A stretch of DNA of 64,000 nt from Candidatus Endolissoclinum faulkneri L5 (GTDB taxonomy: Bacteria > Pseudomonadota > Alphaproteobacteria > Thalassobaculales > Thalassobaculaceae): NCBI RefSeq assembly GCF_000510265.1, contig NZ_CP006745.1, positions 889,654-953,653 on the forward strand. Reading direction: 5' to 3'. Position 1 is the first letter of the stretch. The number at the start of each line of letters is the position of its first letter. Made by a program: the position numbers and the translations under genes. The notes under the pieces are model-generated. The model was not told the origin of the DNA, did not search any database, and worked only from the letters and a program-made list of their open reading frames with translations. Of this stretch, positions 9,438 to 17,881 are shown piece by piece.

Positions 9438-10058
9438 TTATTCTATATTCCTCTTCGGAAAGCGCCTAAATTCTATATTCCTCTTCGGAAAGCGCCTAAA
9501 TTGATGAGAGGAAACATAACGTATTCCCTTAACTAAATAATCCTGACAAGTGAATAGTGTCAGGATTACACCTAGCCACAAACCAACTTCCCCTACTGTT
9601 GTGGAGTCTATCCATTTTGGGGAATCATCTCCAATAATTAAAAAGCCGATTGCTATTAAATGAACCGTTGTTTTCCACTTAGCTAAACGACTAATTGGTA
9701 TGCTAACTCTTAGTTCTGCTAAAAGCTCACGCAAGCCGGAAACTATTATCTCACGCAACATGATTACTAAAGCTGCCAAAACAGTTGTTCCAGAAATATG
9801 ATCAAGTGCTACTAGTGTCAGCAGTGATGCTACGACCAGCAGTTTATCCGCAATAGGATCAAGTAAACGCCCAATTCCCGACTGAACTTGCATAACTCGT
9901 GCAAGATAACCGTCAAAGTAATCGGTAACACTAGCTAATATATATGAGATCAAGGCAACCCATCGTAGAGTTTCTCCACCAAGCCAGAGACATATAGTAA
10001 TCGGCACTACAGCCAAAATGCGGAAAATAGTCAGCCAATTGGGTAATTGATCTAGCAT
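9438..10058 (-). CDS. pgsA: CDP-diacylglycerol--glycerol-3-phosphate 3-phosphatidyltransferase
   Basis: Integral-membrane enzyme making phosphatidylglycerophosphate, the committed step to phosphatidylglycerol and cardiolipin. The CDP-alcohol phosphotransferase signature D-x2-DG-x2-AR-x8-G-x3-D-x3-D is intact: DYFDGYLARVMQVQSG then RLLDPIAD. Several hydrophobic helices surround it. Start chosen at ATG 10058 (MLDQLPNWLTIFRI), which matches family N termini; an open extension of 16 codons upstream does not. Odd feature: the last 20 residues are FRRFPKRNIE twice, encoded by a perfect 30-bp tandem duplication (9441-9500) directly before the stop. PgsA normally ends soon after the DYLVKGIRYV-like segment, so the second copy is a recent basic tail of unknown effect. 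Confidence 0.94.
   Translation of the reverse strand: MLDQLPNWLTIFRILAVVPITICLWLGGETLRWVALISYILASVTDYFDGYLARVMQVQSGIGRLLDPIADKLLVVASLLTLVALDHISGTTVLAALVIMLREIIVSGLRELLAELRVSIPISRLAKWKTTVHLIAIGFLIIGDDSPKWIDSTTVGEVGLWLGVILTLFTCQDYLVKGIRYVSSHQFRRFPKRNIEFRRFPKRNIE
9441..9500. repeat. 30-bp perfect in-frame tandem duplication in pgsA
   Basis: Units 9441-9470 and 9471-9500 are identical; each encodes FRRFPKRNIE on the minus strand, and the stop follows at once. It is the only such duplication inside a gene here, and 30 bp keeps the frame. Confidence 0.95.
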
Positions 10059-10449
10059 CTTGCTGCAATTTATCACTTTTAAAGAGAAATTTTTTTTCGT
10101 CCACAACAGTATATCACAGCACAGAATCAGAGAAGAAGATCATAAAAATTATGATATTTGCCTTAAATTATGAACGGAAGCAATACATCCATCATAATTT
10201 TGTGCCTGCACTTAATATGCTATCAATTTGTTAGCAGCTTACTAAACATCGCATAAACACCAATGTTAGTTATGAAAGATTTAAAGTCAATCTGCAGCCT
10301 GTTGATTAAACATTTTAAGTTAACCCAAGTCCAAATTGTAAATTGGTAAAAGCTAAAACTATAAATTAAATAGATTTTCAGCAAAATATATTAGTTAACA
10401 TTCAATGAAATTTCGTATAAACAGAAATTTTTAAAATAATTTGTTTTCA

Positions 10450-10494
10450 ATGTTTATTATATGAATAAATAAGATGTTTATTATATGAATAAAT
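10450..10494. repeat. 24-bp tandem duplication, second copy incomplete
   Basis: Unit 10450-10473 begins ATGTTTATTATATGAATAAA; the copy from 10474 matches for 21 bases and then diverges. Non-coding. Confidence 0.8.
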
Positions 10495-10507
10495 TAAGAC
10501 GACGCAA

Positions 10508-10543
10508 TATAAGAATAAATAATATTATAAGAATAAATAATAT
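10508..10543. repeat. 18-bp perfect tandem duplication
   Basis: Units 10508-10525 and 10526-10543, TATAAGAATAAATAATAT. Only 14 bp after the previous duplication and partly similar to it (ATGAATAAAT versus AAGAATAAAT). Confidence 0.85.
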
Positions 10544-10817
10544 AATCTAATTACTCATTTGTAAGACTGGAATGATAATAAATTGATATCTATAATGTTA
10601 TAATTTTTTATTGAAATCTATTACATAATTTTATTATATTAATTATAATGTTATTGCTAATAGTTCGTATGATAATATATATTTAGTAGATTTTTCTTAA
10701 TCGAAATGCGTAATGTATTTCAATAAAGAGACCTGTTTTTAAGCAAGCATTTTTAACTTTTAAAAACATTTATTGTAATATTTTATTAGAAATAGCTGTC
10801 CTGATGGTTAAGAACTT

Positions 10818-10826
10818 TGTTATACT
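10818..10826 (+). promoter_or_regulatory. Candidate extended -10 promoter element for cca
   Basis: TG-T-TATACT fits an extended -10 hexamer 87 bp before the cca start. No clear -35 box at 17 bp, so confidence is low in such AT-rich DNA. Confidence 0.3.
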
Positions 10827-10912
10827 AACGATCCAGTAAAACCTACTATTCAGGTTCAATGTAACCTTTGCAAATTATACACTGTTCTTTGGAGCAGTGA
10901 GTTAGTATTCAC

Positions 10913-12142
10913 ATGAAACCGGTTGAAAGTATAGCATTTGCTGAATGGATGCATCATCCACCTTGTAGTCCCGTTTTATCTTTATTAACCAACAGTGGCT
11001 ATTTAGCGCGGTTTGTCGGCGGAGCAGTTCGCAATCATATGCTTGGCTTGCCGGTTGTTGATTTTGATATAGCCACTAATGCATTGCCTGCTAATATACT
11101 TGCTCTATGTACATCAGCGGGTTTGCACGCGGTTCCTACTGGAATAAGACATGGTACTATAACCATCTTTATCGATGGTGCTTTCGTAGAAGTTACTACC
11201 CTACGCCGAGATGTGGATACCGACGGCCGTCATGCCATGGTATCCTTCACAGAAGATTGGCTCGAGGACGCCTCCCGTCGAGACTTTACTCTAAACGCAG
11301 TTTATCTTGATATGGATGGCAATCTTTACGATCCAACTACTACCGGGATTGCTGATATTCGTGCCAGAAGAATTCGCTTTATTGGTAATCCGCAGATTAG
11401 AATTCAAGAGGACTGCTTGCGAATTCTTCGTTTTTTCCGCTTCTATGCTGAGTATGGGGATAAAGAGCTTGATATTGATAGCCTTAAAGCTTGTGTTGAT
11501 TTGGCGCCAAGTTTATCTTCGCTATCCGGCGAACGAGTATGGAAAGAATTTTCTCGGCTGTTAATTGCTCCAATGGCAGAAGAAGTGATAGTTATCATGG
11601 CAGAAAGTGGTGTAGCAAAGTATTTGTGGGATGGTCCATTTGATGCAAGCCAACTCGTAAAATTCATAAATATCGAGCGTTGCTACGGTATGAATCCAAA
11701 TCCTATTAGTCGTCTTGCTGCTTTACTAGCTGAGTCAAATACAGCTAGATCAGTTGCTAAAAGACTTAAATTTTCTAATGCTGATGCAAAACGCTTAACT
11801 GCTGCTATTGCGACACCGAAAAATCCTCTGATGAATACTTACGAGTGCAAAACAACAATATATCGCTTAGGCGCTAAAAACTTTATCAATGCTAGAATGC
11901 TTCTCGCAGCAAAAACGGGGAAGGATATTGAAAATGATCTCGCTATTGCCCGACATTGGACACCGCCTGTTTTCCCTCTAACTGGCATTGATATAGTTGC
12001 ACTCGGCGTTGAGCCTGGGCCAAAAATTGGGGAATTGCTACGTTTAGTAGAAAATTGGTGGATTAGAGGCGGTTTTACTGCAGATAAAAAAGCCTGCAAG
12101 TCAAAATTGCGCCGTATAGTATCCAACATCAAGATAAACTAA
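10913..12142 (+). CDS. cca: CCA-adding tRNA nucleotidyltransferase (class II polyA polymerase family)
   Basis: Adds or repairs the 3' CCA of tRNAs. The 409-residue protein has the class II nucleotidyltransferase head: FVGGAVRNHMLGLPVVDFDIA (about 34-54) with the GG motif and the metal-binding DFD pair (Asp50, Asp52), TLRRDVDTDGRHA, DASRRDFTLNAVYLDMDG and the EDCLRILRFFRFYAEYG neck. The C-terminal helical part is normal in length. The enzyme is needed here because tRNA-Thr(CGT) at 1720-1792 has no encoded CCA. PolyA polymerase activity in the same family cannot be excluded from sequence alone. The Shine-Dalgarno is weak; a GGAG lies about 20 bases upstream. Single gene, no operon partner. Confidence 0.92.
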   Translation: MKPVESIAFAEWMHHPPCSPVLSLLTNSGYLARFVGGAVRNHMLGLPVVDFDIATNALPANILALCTSAGLHAVPTGIRHGTITIFIDGAFVEVTTLRRDVDTDGRHAMVSFTEDWLEDASRRDFTLNAVYLDMDGNLYDPTTTGIADIRARRIRFIGNPQIRIQEDCLRILRFFRFYAEYGDKELDIDSLKACVDLAPSLSSLSGERVWKEFSRLLIAPMAEEVIVIMAESGVAKYLWDGPFDASQLVKFINIERCYGMNPNPISRLAALLAESNTARSVAKRLKFSNADAKRLTAAIATPKNPLMNTYECKTTIYRLGAKNFINARMLLAAKTGKDIENDLAIARHWTPPVFPLTGIDIVALGVEPGPKIGELLRLVENWWIRGGFTADKKACKSKLRRIVSNIKIN

Positions 12143-13483
12143 TGATTAATTTGATTACTGACAAAGAAGCTAAAAGCCAATCAGATAGAGCGTAGTAACA
12201 TTCTACTCTCAAGAAGGAGCTTCTTAACGATTGATGGTACGTAAAATTTTCTAAATTACCGATTGACTTTATTATTGCCTCAATTAAGCTTAATTATATC
12301 TTGCAAATCAAATCTAGACAAAATAGCATCCTTGTTAATTTAAAAAACAAATTCTCCTCATGGTTACCGTTATGCTAGGCGAATAAAAGGATCTGATTAA
12401 TGATAAGACAAAGCGATAGCAATTTATAGATAAGGACGTTAGCACATTCATTAGATTACTCGCTGAGAAATACATAGTCGTATAAGATTGTCAATCTAGA
12501 ATTTAATCTTAAACAAAATTACCTAACTAATAGACAGATCATTATTTTATGCTTGTGAATGCAGACAGTTTATAGATAAACTGGAAGCATTAGAAATAGC
12601 CAAAGTTTTATTTCATAATATATTAGACCGAAAATAAATCCACACTGCTAAAATGTATAGTTTTTAACAAACAAATGTATTAGTTAAACAAACCACTAAA
12701 CAGTGTTAAAACTTAAAATATAATGATTATTACTGAACCTAGGCTTATAATTTAATTGCGAAAATTTTTGAATAAAAATCGAAGGTAAAAAGCAAAATTT
12801 GCTATCTATTCACTACAATCAAACCAGAATTTTGACTAAGTAATTACATTAATTGATAAAAATCAATGATTTTTGACTTTTGTAGTCTATGCTATTGCTT
12901 TGTCATTGACAATGAATTATAAGCTTTGAAAGAAGGCTATCATATTTAATTTATCTTTCCTTCGTTCAAATTAGCATATTTACAAGTTTATATTAGTATG
13001 GATAATAAATACAAGAATTTATGAATTTAACTAATAATTGAATCTTATTTTTATACTTTAATTAAAAGTATTTTACTTTATGGTATATTATGCTAGGTGG
13101 ATTTGTACAATTTAAATTGCGAATTTATTCAATGAGAATCATATGACGATGATCTAATATAATTATTGTAACTTTTCGATAATCAATAATTATAGCGCTC
13201 ACATTCTTGGGCTTATCTTGCTAAAAAGATAGCGACAGCTGTATGGCAAGCTTATCTATTTACATAGATGACATTTAATTATTCGTTATGGTGAACCAAC
13301 AAAATTCTACCTTAAGAGGTACTTTACAAAGTAAAAGTATAGTTTGATAAAATATCAAGACATTGTTCTTCGTATTATTTAGTGTTTTTTAATGGTGTAA
13401 AAAAAATAATATTGATTTTGCTCTTAACTAGAATGCTACAAGTGCAAGCTTGCGGTCTGGAAATTGTTTATGCTAAGCGAAGG

Positions 13484-13529
13484 GTTGTTTTATTACGTTC
13501 TTTTTTTTTAAAGAACGTAATAAAACAAC
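13484..13529. repeat. Perfect inverted repeat, 20-bp arms
   Basis: Left arm 13484-13503 (GTTGTTTTATTACGTTCTTT), six-T loop, exact reverse complement at 13510-13529. An open frame runs through it, but the hairpin explains the sequence better than coding does. Confidence 0.85.
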
Positions 13530-14157
13530 AGAAATTTATCAAAAATTGTCATTTATTTATCAGTTCTCACTAATTAAAAACGATCAATGTTAGTCATTTC
13601 GAACAAAGCATTCCTATATTCATAGGACGATAAATTATAGAATATCCTCATCATAAAATATTTTTATTTCTATATTGTTTGACTGCACTGATCAGTCCAT
13701 TGAACTTAACATCTTAATCGTAAGATTAACGTAATTAGCTATTTTCGCTTAGCATGAATAACATTCAATAATGCCTTGATTAATACACTTTATTAAGGAT
13801 GCAGTAGAATAATTTGGATCTAGTGAAATATTTTTATCTACTAGTAATACATTAAAAATTACTAAGCATCTATTGGGGATAGTTGAATTTGCCTTTATAG
13901 ATGCTTCTAAGTATAAAACACTGACTAACTTCTCCACCTTATTTCTAACTATATATTTTTCGAATAAAGATCTCCATCTTACCAGAAACCAATGACATCA
14001 TTAACTCTTGAAACAATGAAAAGCTTGAAAATTACCTTGTTATAATAAACTTTTATGGCGTGATTAAAGCTTGAGACTATTATTTTATGAATTATCACTT
14101 AATCGCTTAATTATAACTGGTTATATTTAGCAAAATAGAGTAAAGTCTAACTTTAGA

Positions 14158-14210
14158 ATTAGACAATATTAATTAACAATGCCTAGCATTGTTAATTAAT
14201 ATTGTCTAAT
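14158..14210. repeat. Perfect inverted repeat, 25-bp arms
   Basis: Arms 14158-14182 and 14186-14210 are exact reverse complements with loop CTA. It lies about 280 bp upstream of efp and has no T tract. A stem this long with no mismatch in otherwise drifting DNA suggests recent formation or selection. Confidence 0.9.
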
Positions 14211-14454
14211 GGATAAATCAATAGTTTAGAATTTATATACAATATTATATTAGATATTCTATATTTAGCACGTAACTCTTAACAGGAAAATTTAATAGTT
14301 TAACAACGTTAAAATTTAGATTATAATAATTAATGAAATATAATGATCTGTTTTTTATTAAATCATTTGTATTGTCATTAAATTTTGATTTTTTTAGTAA
14401 AATGATCAATCTAGACATATTGCTCAACAATGTGCTAAAAAGCGATTTGCTTTA

Positions 14455-14460
14455 TATAAT
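14455..14460 (+). promoter_or_regulatory. Candidate -10 box for efp
   Basis: Consensus TATAAT 30 bp before the efp start; no good -35 hexamer at the right distance. Plausible by position only. Confidence 0.3.
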
Positions 14461-14490
14461 TTTTTTTCGTTAAATTATTCGGGAATCCTA

Positions 14491-15063
14491 ATGAAGTTTA
14501 ATGGAAATGCACTACGCATCGGCAACGTGCTGGAGCATAAAAAAAGACTTTGGATTATTACTAAAGCCCAGGCAGTAAAACCAGGCAAAGGTGGAGCCTT
14601 TAATCAGGTTGAGATGAAAGACATTAGAAATGGTACGAAAATAAACGAGCGTTTTCGTGCGGGAGAGCAGGTCGAAGTTATACGTCTAGAACAACGTGAA
14701 GCAACCTATCTATATGATGACGGCAATATCTTGTACTTTATGGATCCAACTACTTACTCTCAGATAGAGATTGATGCTGGAATGATAGGTGATAAAAGAT
14801 CATTCTTAAAAAATGGCTTAACGGTAAGTATCGAGTTTTTCGAGCAAGAGCCGCTATCTATTTCCCTACCACACACAGTAGTTATGAGAATTGTCGAAGC
14901 AGATTCTGTAATTAAAGGACAAACCTCTGCAGCCTCATATAAGCCTGCTCTTCTAGAAAATGGTTTGAAAATTTTAGTACCACCTTATATTGAAACTGGA
15001 GCTTGTATTATTGTGAAAACTGAAGACTTCAGCTACGTTGAGCGCGCGAAGAATGACAATTAA
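14491..15063 (+). CDS. efp: Translation elongation factor P
   Basis: Relieves ribosome stalling at polyproline stretches. 190 residues, the usual three-domain length: N-terminal KOW-like domain with the modification loop KPGKGGAFNQVEMKDI (lysine at residue 33), the middle OB domain (REATYLYDDGNILYFMDPTTYSQIEI) and the C-terminal OB domain (SVIKGQTSAASYKPALLENG, VPPYIETGACIIV). A GGGA lies about 9 bases before ATG. It is followed 48 bp later by a suhB-type gene, a common alphaproteobacterial pair, so co-transcription is likely. The lysine-modifying enzymes are not in this window. Confidence 0.97.
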   Translation: MKFNGNALRIGNVLEHKKRLWIITKAQAVKPGKGGAFNQVEMKDIRNGTKINERFRAGEQVEVIRLEQREATYLYDDGNILYFMDPTTYSQIEIDAGMIGDKRSFLKNGLTVSIEFFEQEPLSISLPHTVVMRIVEADSVIKGQTSAASYKPALLENGLKILVPPYIETGACIIVKTEDFSYVERAKNDN

Positions 15064-15097
15064 TGGTCTGGTTTTTTTTAAAATAATATTTAGCCAC

Positions 15098-15103
15098 AGA
15101 GGA
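15098..15103 (+). promoter_or_regulatory. Ribosome binding site of the suhB-type gene
   Basis: AGAGGA, 8 bases before ATG at 15112. Its good fit argues that the gene is still translated although its catalytic residues are lost. Confidence 0.6.
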
Positions 15104-15111
15104 ATATACTA

Positions 15112-15918
15112 ATGGCCGTTCATTCGGCCTTGTATAATGTAATTTTCAAGGCTTGCCAAAAAGCAGCACGCAACCTACGGCGAGACTTTGGCGAGATTGA
15201 AAATTTGCAAGTTTCTAAAAAGACCCCTATAGATTTCGTATTAACTGCCGACAGGCAAACCGAACGGTCACTATACGAAGAGCTGAAGCAAGCTAGACCA
15301 AAATACGGTTTCTTAATGAAAGCTAAAGGTACACTTCAAAGTACTGATCCGAATAAACAGCGTTGGATTATTGACTCACTTGACGGTGCCAAGAATTTCT
15401 TACATGGAATCCCGCATTTTGCCATCTCTGTTGCACTTGAAGAAAAAGGTGAGATAATTGCTGGTGCAATTTATCAACCATTAAATGATGAATTTTACTG
15501 GGCAGAAAAAGGTTCCGGAGCATATCTCAACAATCGTCGCTTACGGGTATCTAGCCGTAGTAACATTCGGCAAGCTTTGTTAGCTACTAACATTCCTACT
15601 TCTGCAATTAGTAATAATAAAAATTTATTTAGCATATCGCAAGCTAAACTGCGAGAAACAAGCGCTGGTGTGCGCTGCTTCGGTAGCTCAGCACTAAACC
15701 TTGCTTGGGTTGCTTCTGGCCGGCTTGATGGATACTGGGAGAAAAAATTAACCATCAGAAATACAGCGGCTGGTATTTTGCTAGTAAAAGAAGCGGGTGG
15801 CTATATTAGCGACTTTAAAGGTAGGGTTGCATTGCTAAAATCGGGAGATTTGATCGCAGCCAACAGCACTTTGCATACTACATTAGTCAATTCGTTAAGC
15901 GATATAAATATCTTTTAG
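15112..15918 (+). CDS. suhB: SuhB / inositol monophosphatase-family protein, catalytic site degenerate
   Basis: Family members are Mg2+-dependent phosphatases of inositol monophosphate and relatives; E. coli SuhB also acts in ribosomal RNA antitermination without needing catalysis. The 268-residue frame is full length, uninterrupted and family-like (DFGEIENLQVSKK, NFLHGIPHFAIS, GAIYQPLNDEFYWAEKGSGAYLN, RLRVSSRS, AAGILLVKEAGGYISD). The active site, however, is altered. The usual (G/M)EES is MKAK (69-72). DPxDGT is DSLDGA (88-93), keeping both Asp but losing the Pro and the catalytic Thr. WDxAAG is RNTAAG (215-220), losing the metal-binding Asp. Phosphatase activity is therefore unlikely (inference). 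It may be retained for a structural or RNA-related role or be in early decay. Good RBS; second gene after efp. Confidence 0.9.
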   Translation: MAVHSALYNVIFKACQKAARNLRRDFGEIENLQVSKKTPIDFVLTADRQTERSLYEELKQARPKYGFLMKAKGTLQSTDPNKQRWIIDSLDGAKNFLHGIPHFAISVALEEKGEIIAGAIYQPLNDEFYWAEKGSGAYLNNRRLRVSSRSNIRQALLATNIPTSAISNNKNLFSISQAKLRETSAGVRCFGSSALNLAWVASGRLDGYWEKKLTIRNTAAGILLVKEAGGYISDFKGRVALLKSGDLIAANSTLHTTLVNSLSDINIF

Positions 15919-16217
15919 ATTATAACTGACTAACATATTTAATTCACTTAGAGAATAAGATTTTATCAAGTTTATTTTATTGCAGTAGAGATAAATTAAT
16001 TAACAAGAGAACAATGTCTGTAGATTATTTCATATTAATTATTATTGCTTTAAAACATTGACTATCTTAACTCATCTGACAATCTGCTTATGTATGCACC
16101 CCTCCCCAATTTGGTCATTATTCGATTTTTATTTTAGATCAATAAGAATAACAAGTTTACGTTAAACAAAAAACTGCCTAGATTTGATTACTGCTCAGCT
16201 TAAAAGATAAAAATTGA
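15919..16217. other. Convergent gap suhB-type gene to dut
   Basis: About 300 bp between convergent genes; no gene and no clear terminator seen. Confidence 0.5.
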
Positions 16218-16667
16218 TTAATTCAATCCAGTAGAACCAAAACTACCAGTTCCGCGCTTAGTATCCTCTAAAGCATATACCTCTTCCCAAGCTACACTGA
16301 TGACAGGGGATATCACTAGTTGAGCAATGCGATCGCCGTGTTCAAATGTCACCACTTTCTTACCAAGGTTTATTAGCATCACCTTGATCTCACCACGATA
16401 ATCACTGTCTATGGTCCCAGGTGCATTATAACAAGCAATGCCGTAGCGAAGCGCTAAGCCTGAGCGTCCTCTTATCTGCCCTTCATAACCCTTAGGTAAA
16501 GCAATTGATAACCCAGTAGCAATAACCGCGCGCTCCATTGGCACTAGATTCAACGAAGCGCAAATAGCAGCATGCAAATCCATTCCAGCAGAACCACTAG
16601 TTTTATAGGATGGTAACGGTAAGTCCGCTCCATGGGCTAAGCGAACAACACGAATAAAAAGGCTCAT
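16218..16667 (-). CDS. dut: dUTP diphosphatase (dUTPase)
   Basis: Hydrolyses dUTP to dUMP and pyrophosphate, keeping uracil out of DNA and feeding thymidylate synthesis. All five trimeric-dUTPase motifs occur in 149 residues: GSAGMDLHA; GRSGLALRYGI; GTIDSDYRGEIKVMLIN with the catalytic Asp; GDRIAQLVISP; and the C-terminal RGTGSFGSTG that closes over the base. Its ATG overlaps the coaBC stop (ATGA, 16664-16667), so the two are translationally coupled, an arrangement common in proteobacteria. Confidence 0.97.
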   Translation of the reverse strand: MSLFIRVVRLAHGADLPLPSYKTSGSAGMDLHAAICASLNLVPMERAVIATGLSIALPKGYEGQIRGRSGLALRYGIACYNAPGTIDSDYRGEIKVMLINLGKKVVTFEHGDRIAQLVISPVISVAWEEVYALEDTKRGTGSFGSTGLN

Positions 16668-17881
16668 GTAAAATTCCTACTCTGAAAATACTCTGCTATG
16701 TTGGCGGCAAGACGATGAGCAATTTCAACTTTAGTCATAGTTGGCCAATTTTCTAGTTTATCGTTGCTAAGCAGATAAATAGTATTATTATCACTGCCAA
16801 AGGTATTAACTTCAGAAGAAACATTATTAGCTACAACCCAATCACAACCCTTGCGAGTCAACTTAGCCATAGCGTGCTCTAGTACATTTTCTGTCTCCGC
16901 TGCAAAACCAACCATTAAAGCTGGTCTACCCTCAGTCTTTTGGGAAAGGATCTGTAATATGTCTGCATTCTCAATAAGTTGTAAAGTTTTAATGCCGCCA
17001 GATTCCTTCTTGAGCTTATGTTTGCTTATAGTTTTTACTCGCCAATCACTAATTGCAGCAGCACATACCACGATGTCAACAGGCAAAGCTGCCTCACAAG
17101 CTGCTAACATGTCAGTAGCGCTTTCAATCAGTACAGTATTTACTCCGAGAGGATAAGGTTCGCTAGTGGGGCCACTAACTAGAGTAACGTCAGATCCTAA
17201 ATCTACCAAAGCCTTAGCGATTGAATATCCTTGCTTGCCAGAAGAACGATTAGCAATATAGCGAACTGGGTCAATAGACTCATATGTCGGTCCACTGGTT
17301 ACAATTGCCTTACGCCCAGCGAGAGAACCAGAGCGCTTGACAAAATAATTTTCCGCCTCCGTAACAATATCAGTTACCTCAGACATACGACCAAATCCAT
17401 GCTCGCCACATGCCATATATCCCTTATTTGGCCAAGCTATTCGTACTCCTCTGGATATTAGCCTCGTTAAGTTTGTCTTAGTTGCCGGATGCTCCCACAT
17501 ACGCAAATTCATTGCAGGAGCAATTAGCACATCATTATCAGTTGCGAGCAATAAAGTAGAAGCAAGATCTTCACACAATCCATTAGCCATTTTTGCAATT
17601 AAATCCGCAGTAGCAGGAGCAACAATAATAAGATCAGAAGAACGAGAAAGATTAATATGTTTCATTTCAGAATCTTCTGTTAATTCAAATAAATTTGTAT
17701 AAACCTTGTTTTCCGTCAATACTGACAACGATAACCGAGTAACAAAATGTTCAGCTGCCTTAGTCAATATTGCATGGACAATTGCACCACGATCACGCAA
17801 ACGACGAGTCAAATCAAGTGCTTTATAAGCAGCTATTCCACCGCCTACTATCAAAATAATTTTTTTATTACTTAGCTTCAT
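16664..17881 (-). CDS. coaBC: Bifunctional phosphopantothenoylcysteine decarboxylase / phosphopantothenate--cysteine ligase
   Basis: Carries out two successive steps of coenzyme A synthesis. In 405 residues the N-terminal CoaC flavoprotein (1-180) has GGGIAAYKALDLTRRLRD, the active-site His75 (KHINLSR), PAMNxxMW with Asn125, and the substrate clamp MACGEHGFGRMSE with Cys158, in the same numbering as the E. coli enzyme. The CoaB half has TSGPTYESIDPVRYIANRSS, AAAISDWR, the lysine motif near KHKLKK (Lys289), IENADIL and VGFAAETEN. No active-site residue is missing. ATG at 17881; dut follows with a 4-bp overlap. Confidence 0.97.
   Translation of the reverse strand: MKLSNKKIILIVGGGIAAYKALDLTRRLRDRGAIVHAILTKAAEHFVTRLSLSVLTENKVYTNLFELTEDSEMKHINLSRSSDLIIVAPATADLIAKMANGLCEDLASTLLLATDNDVLIAPAMNLRMWEHPATKTNLTRLISRGVRIAWPNKGYMACGEHGFGRMSEVTDIVTEAENYFVKRSGSLAGRKAIVTSGPTYESIDPVRYIANRSSGKQGYSIAKALVDLGSDVTLVSGPTSEPYPLGVNTVLIESATDMLAACEAALPVDIVVCAAAISDWRVKTISKHKLKKESGGIKTLQLIENADILQILSQKTEGRPALMVGFAAETENVLEHAMAKLTRKGCDWVVANNVSSEVNTFGSDNNTIYLLSNDKLENWPTMTKVEIAHRLAANIAEYFQSRNFT

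Larger units (their letters stand above)
10059..10912. other. Non-coding gap between divergent pgsA and cca
   Basis: AT-rich, no gene. Contains two tandem duplications (10450-10494 and 10508-10543) and a possible extended -10 element before cca at 10818-10826. Confidence 0.6.
12143..14490. other. Non-coding gap cca to efp (2.3 kb)
   Basis: No recognisable gene on either strand. Short open frames (13382-13573, 13749-13937, 14245-14430) have no family features. Contains two long perfect hairpins (13484-13529 and 14158-14210) and a likely -10 box for efp at 14455-14460. Confidence 0.55.

Noticed and set aside
13382-13573. A 63-codon open frame on the plus strand
   Set aside because: It runs through the perfect hairpin at 13484-13529 and has no protein-family features.
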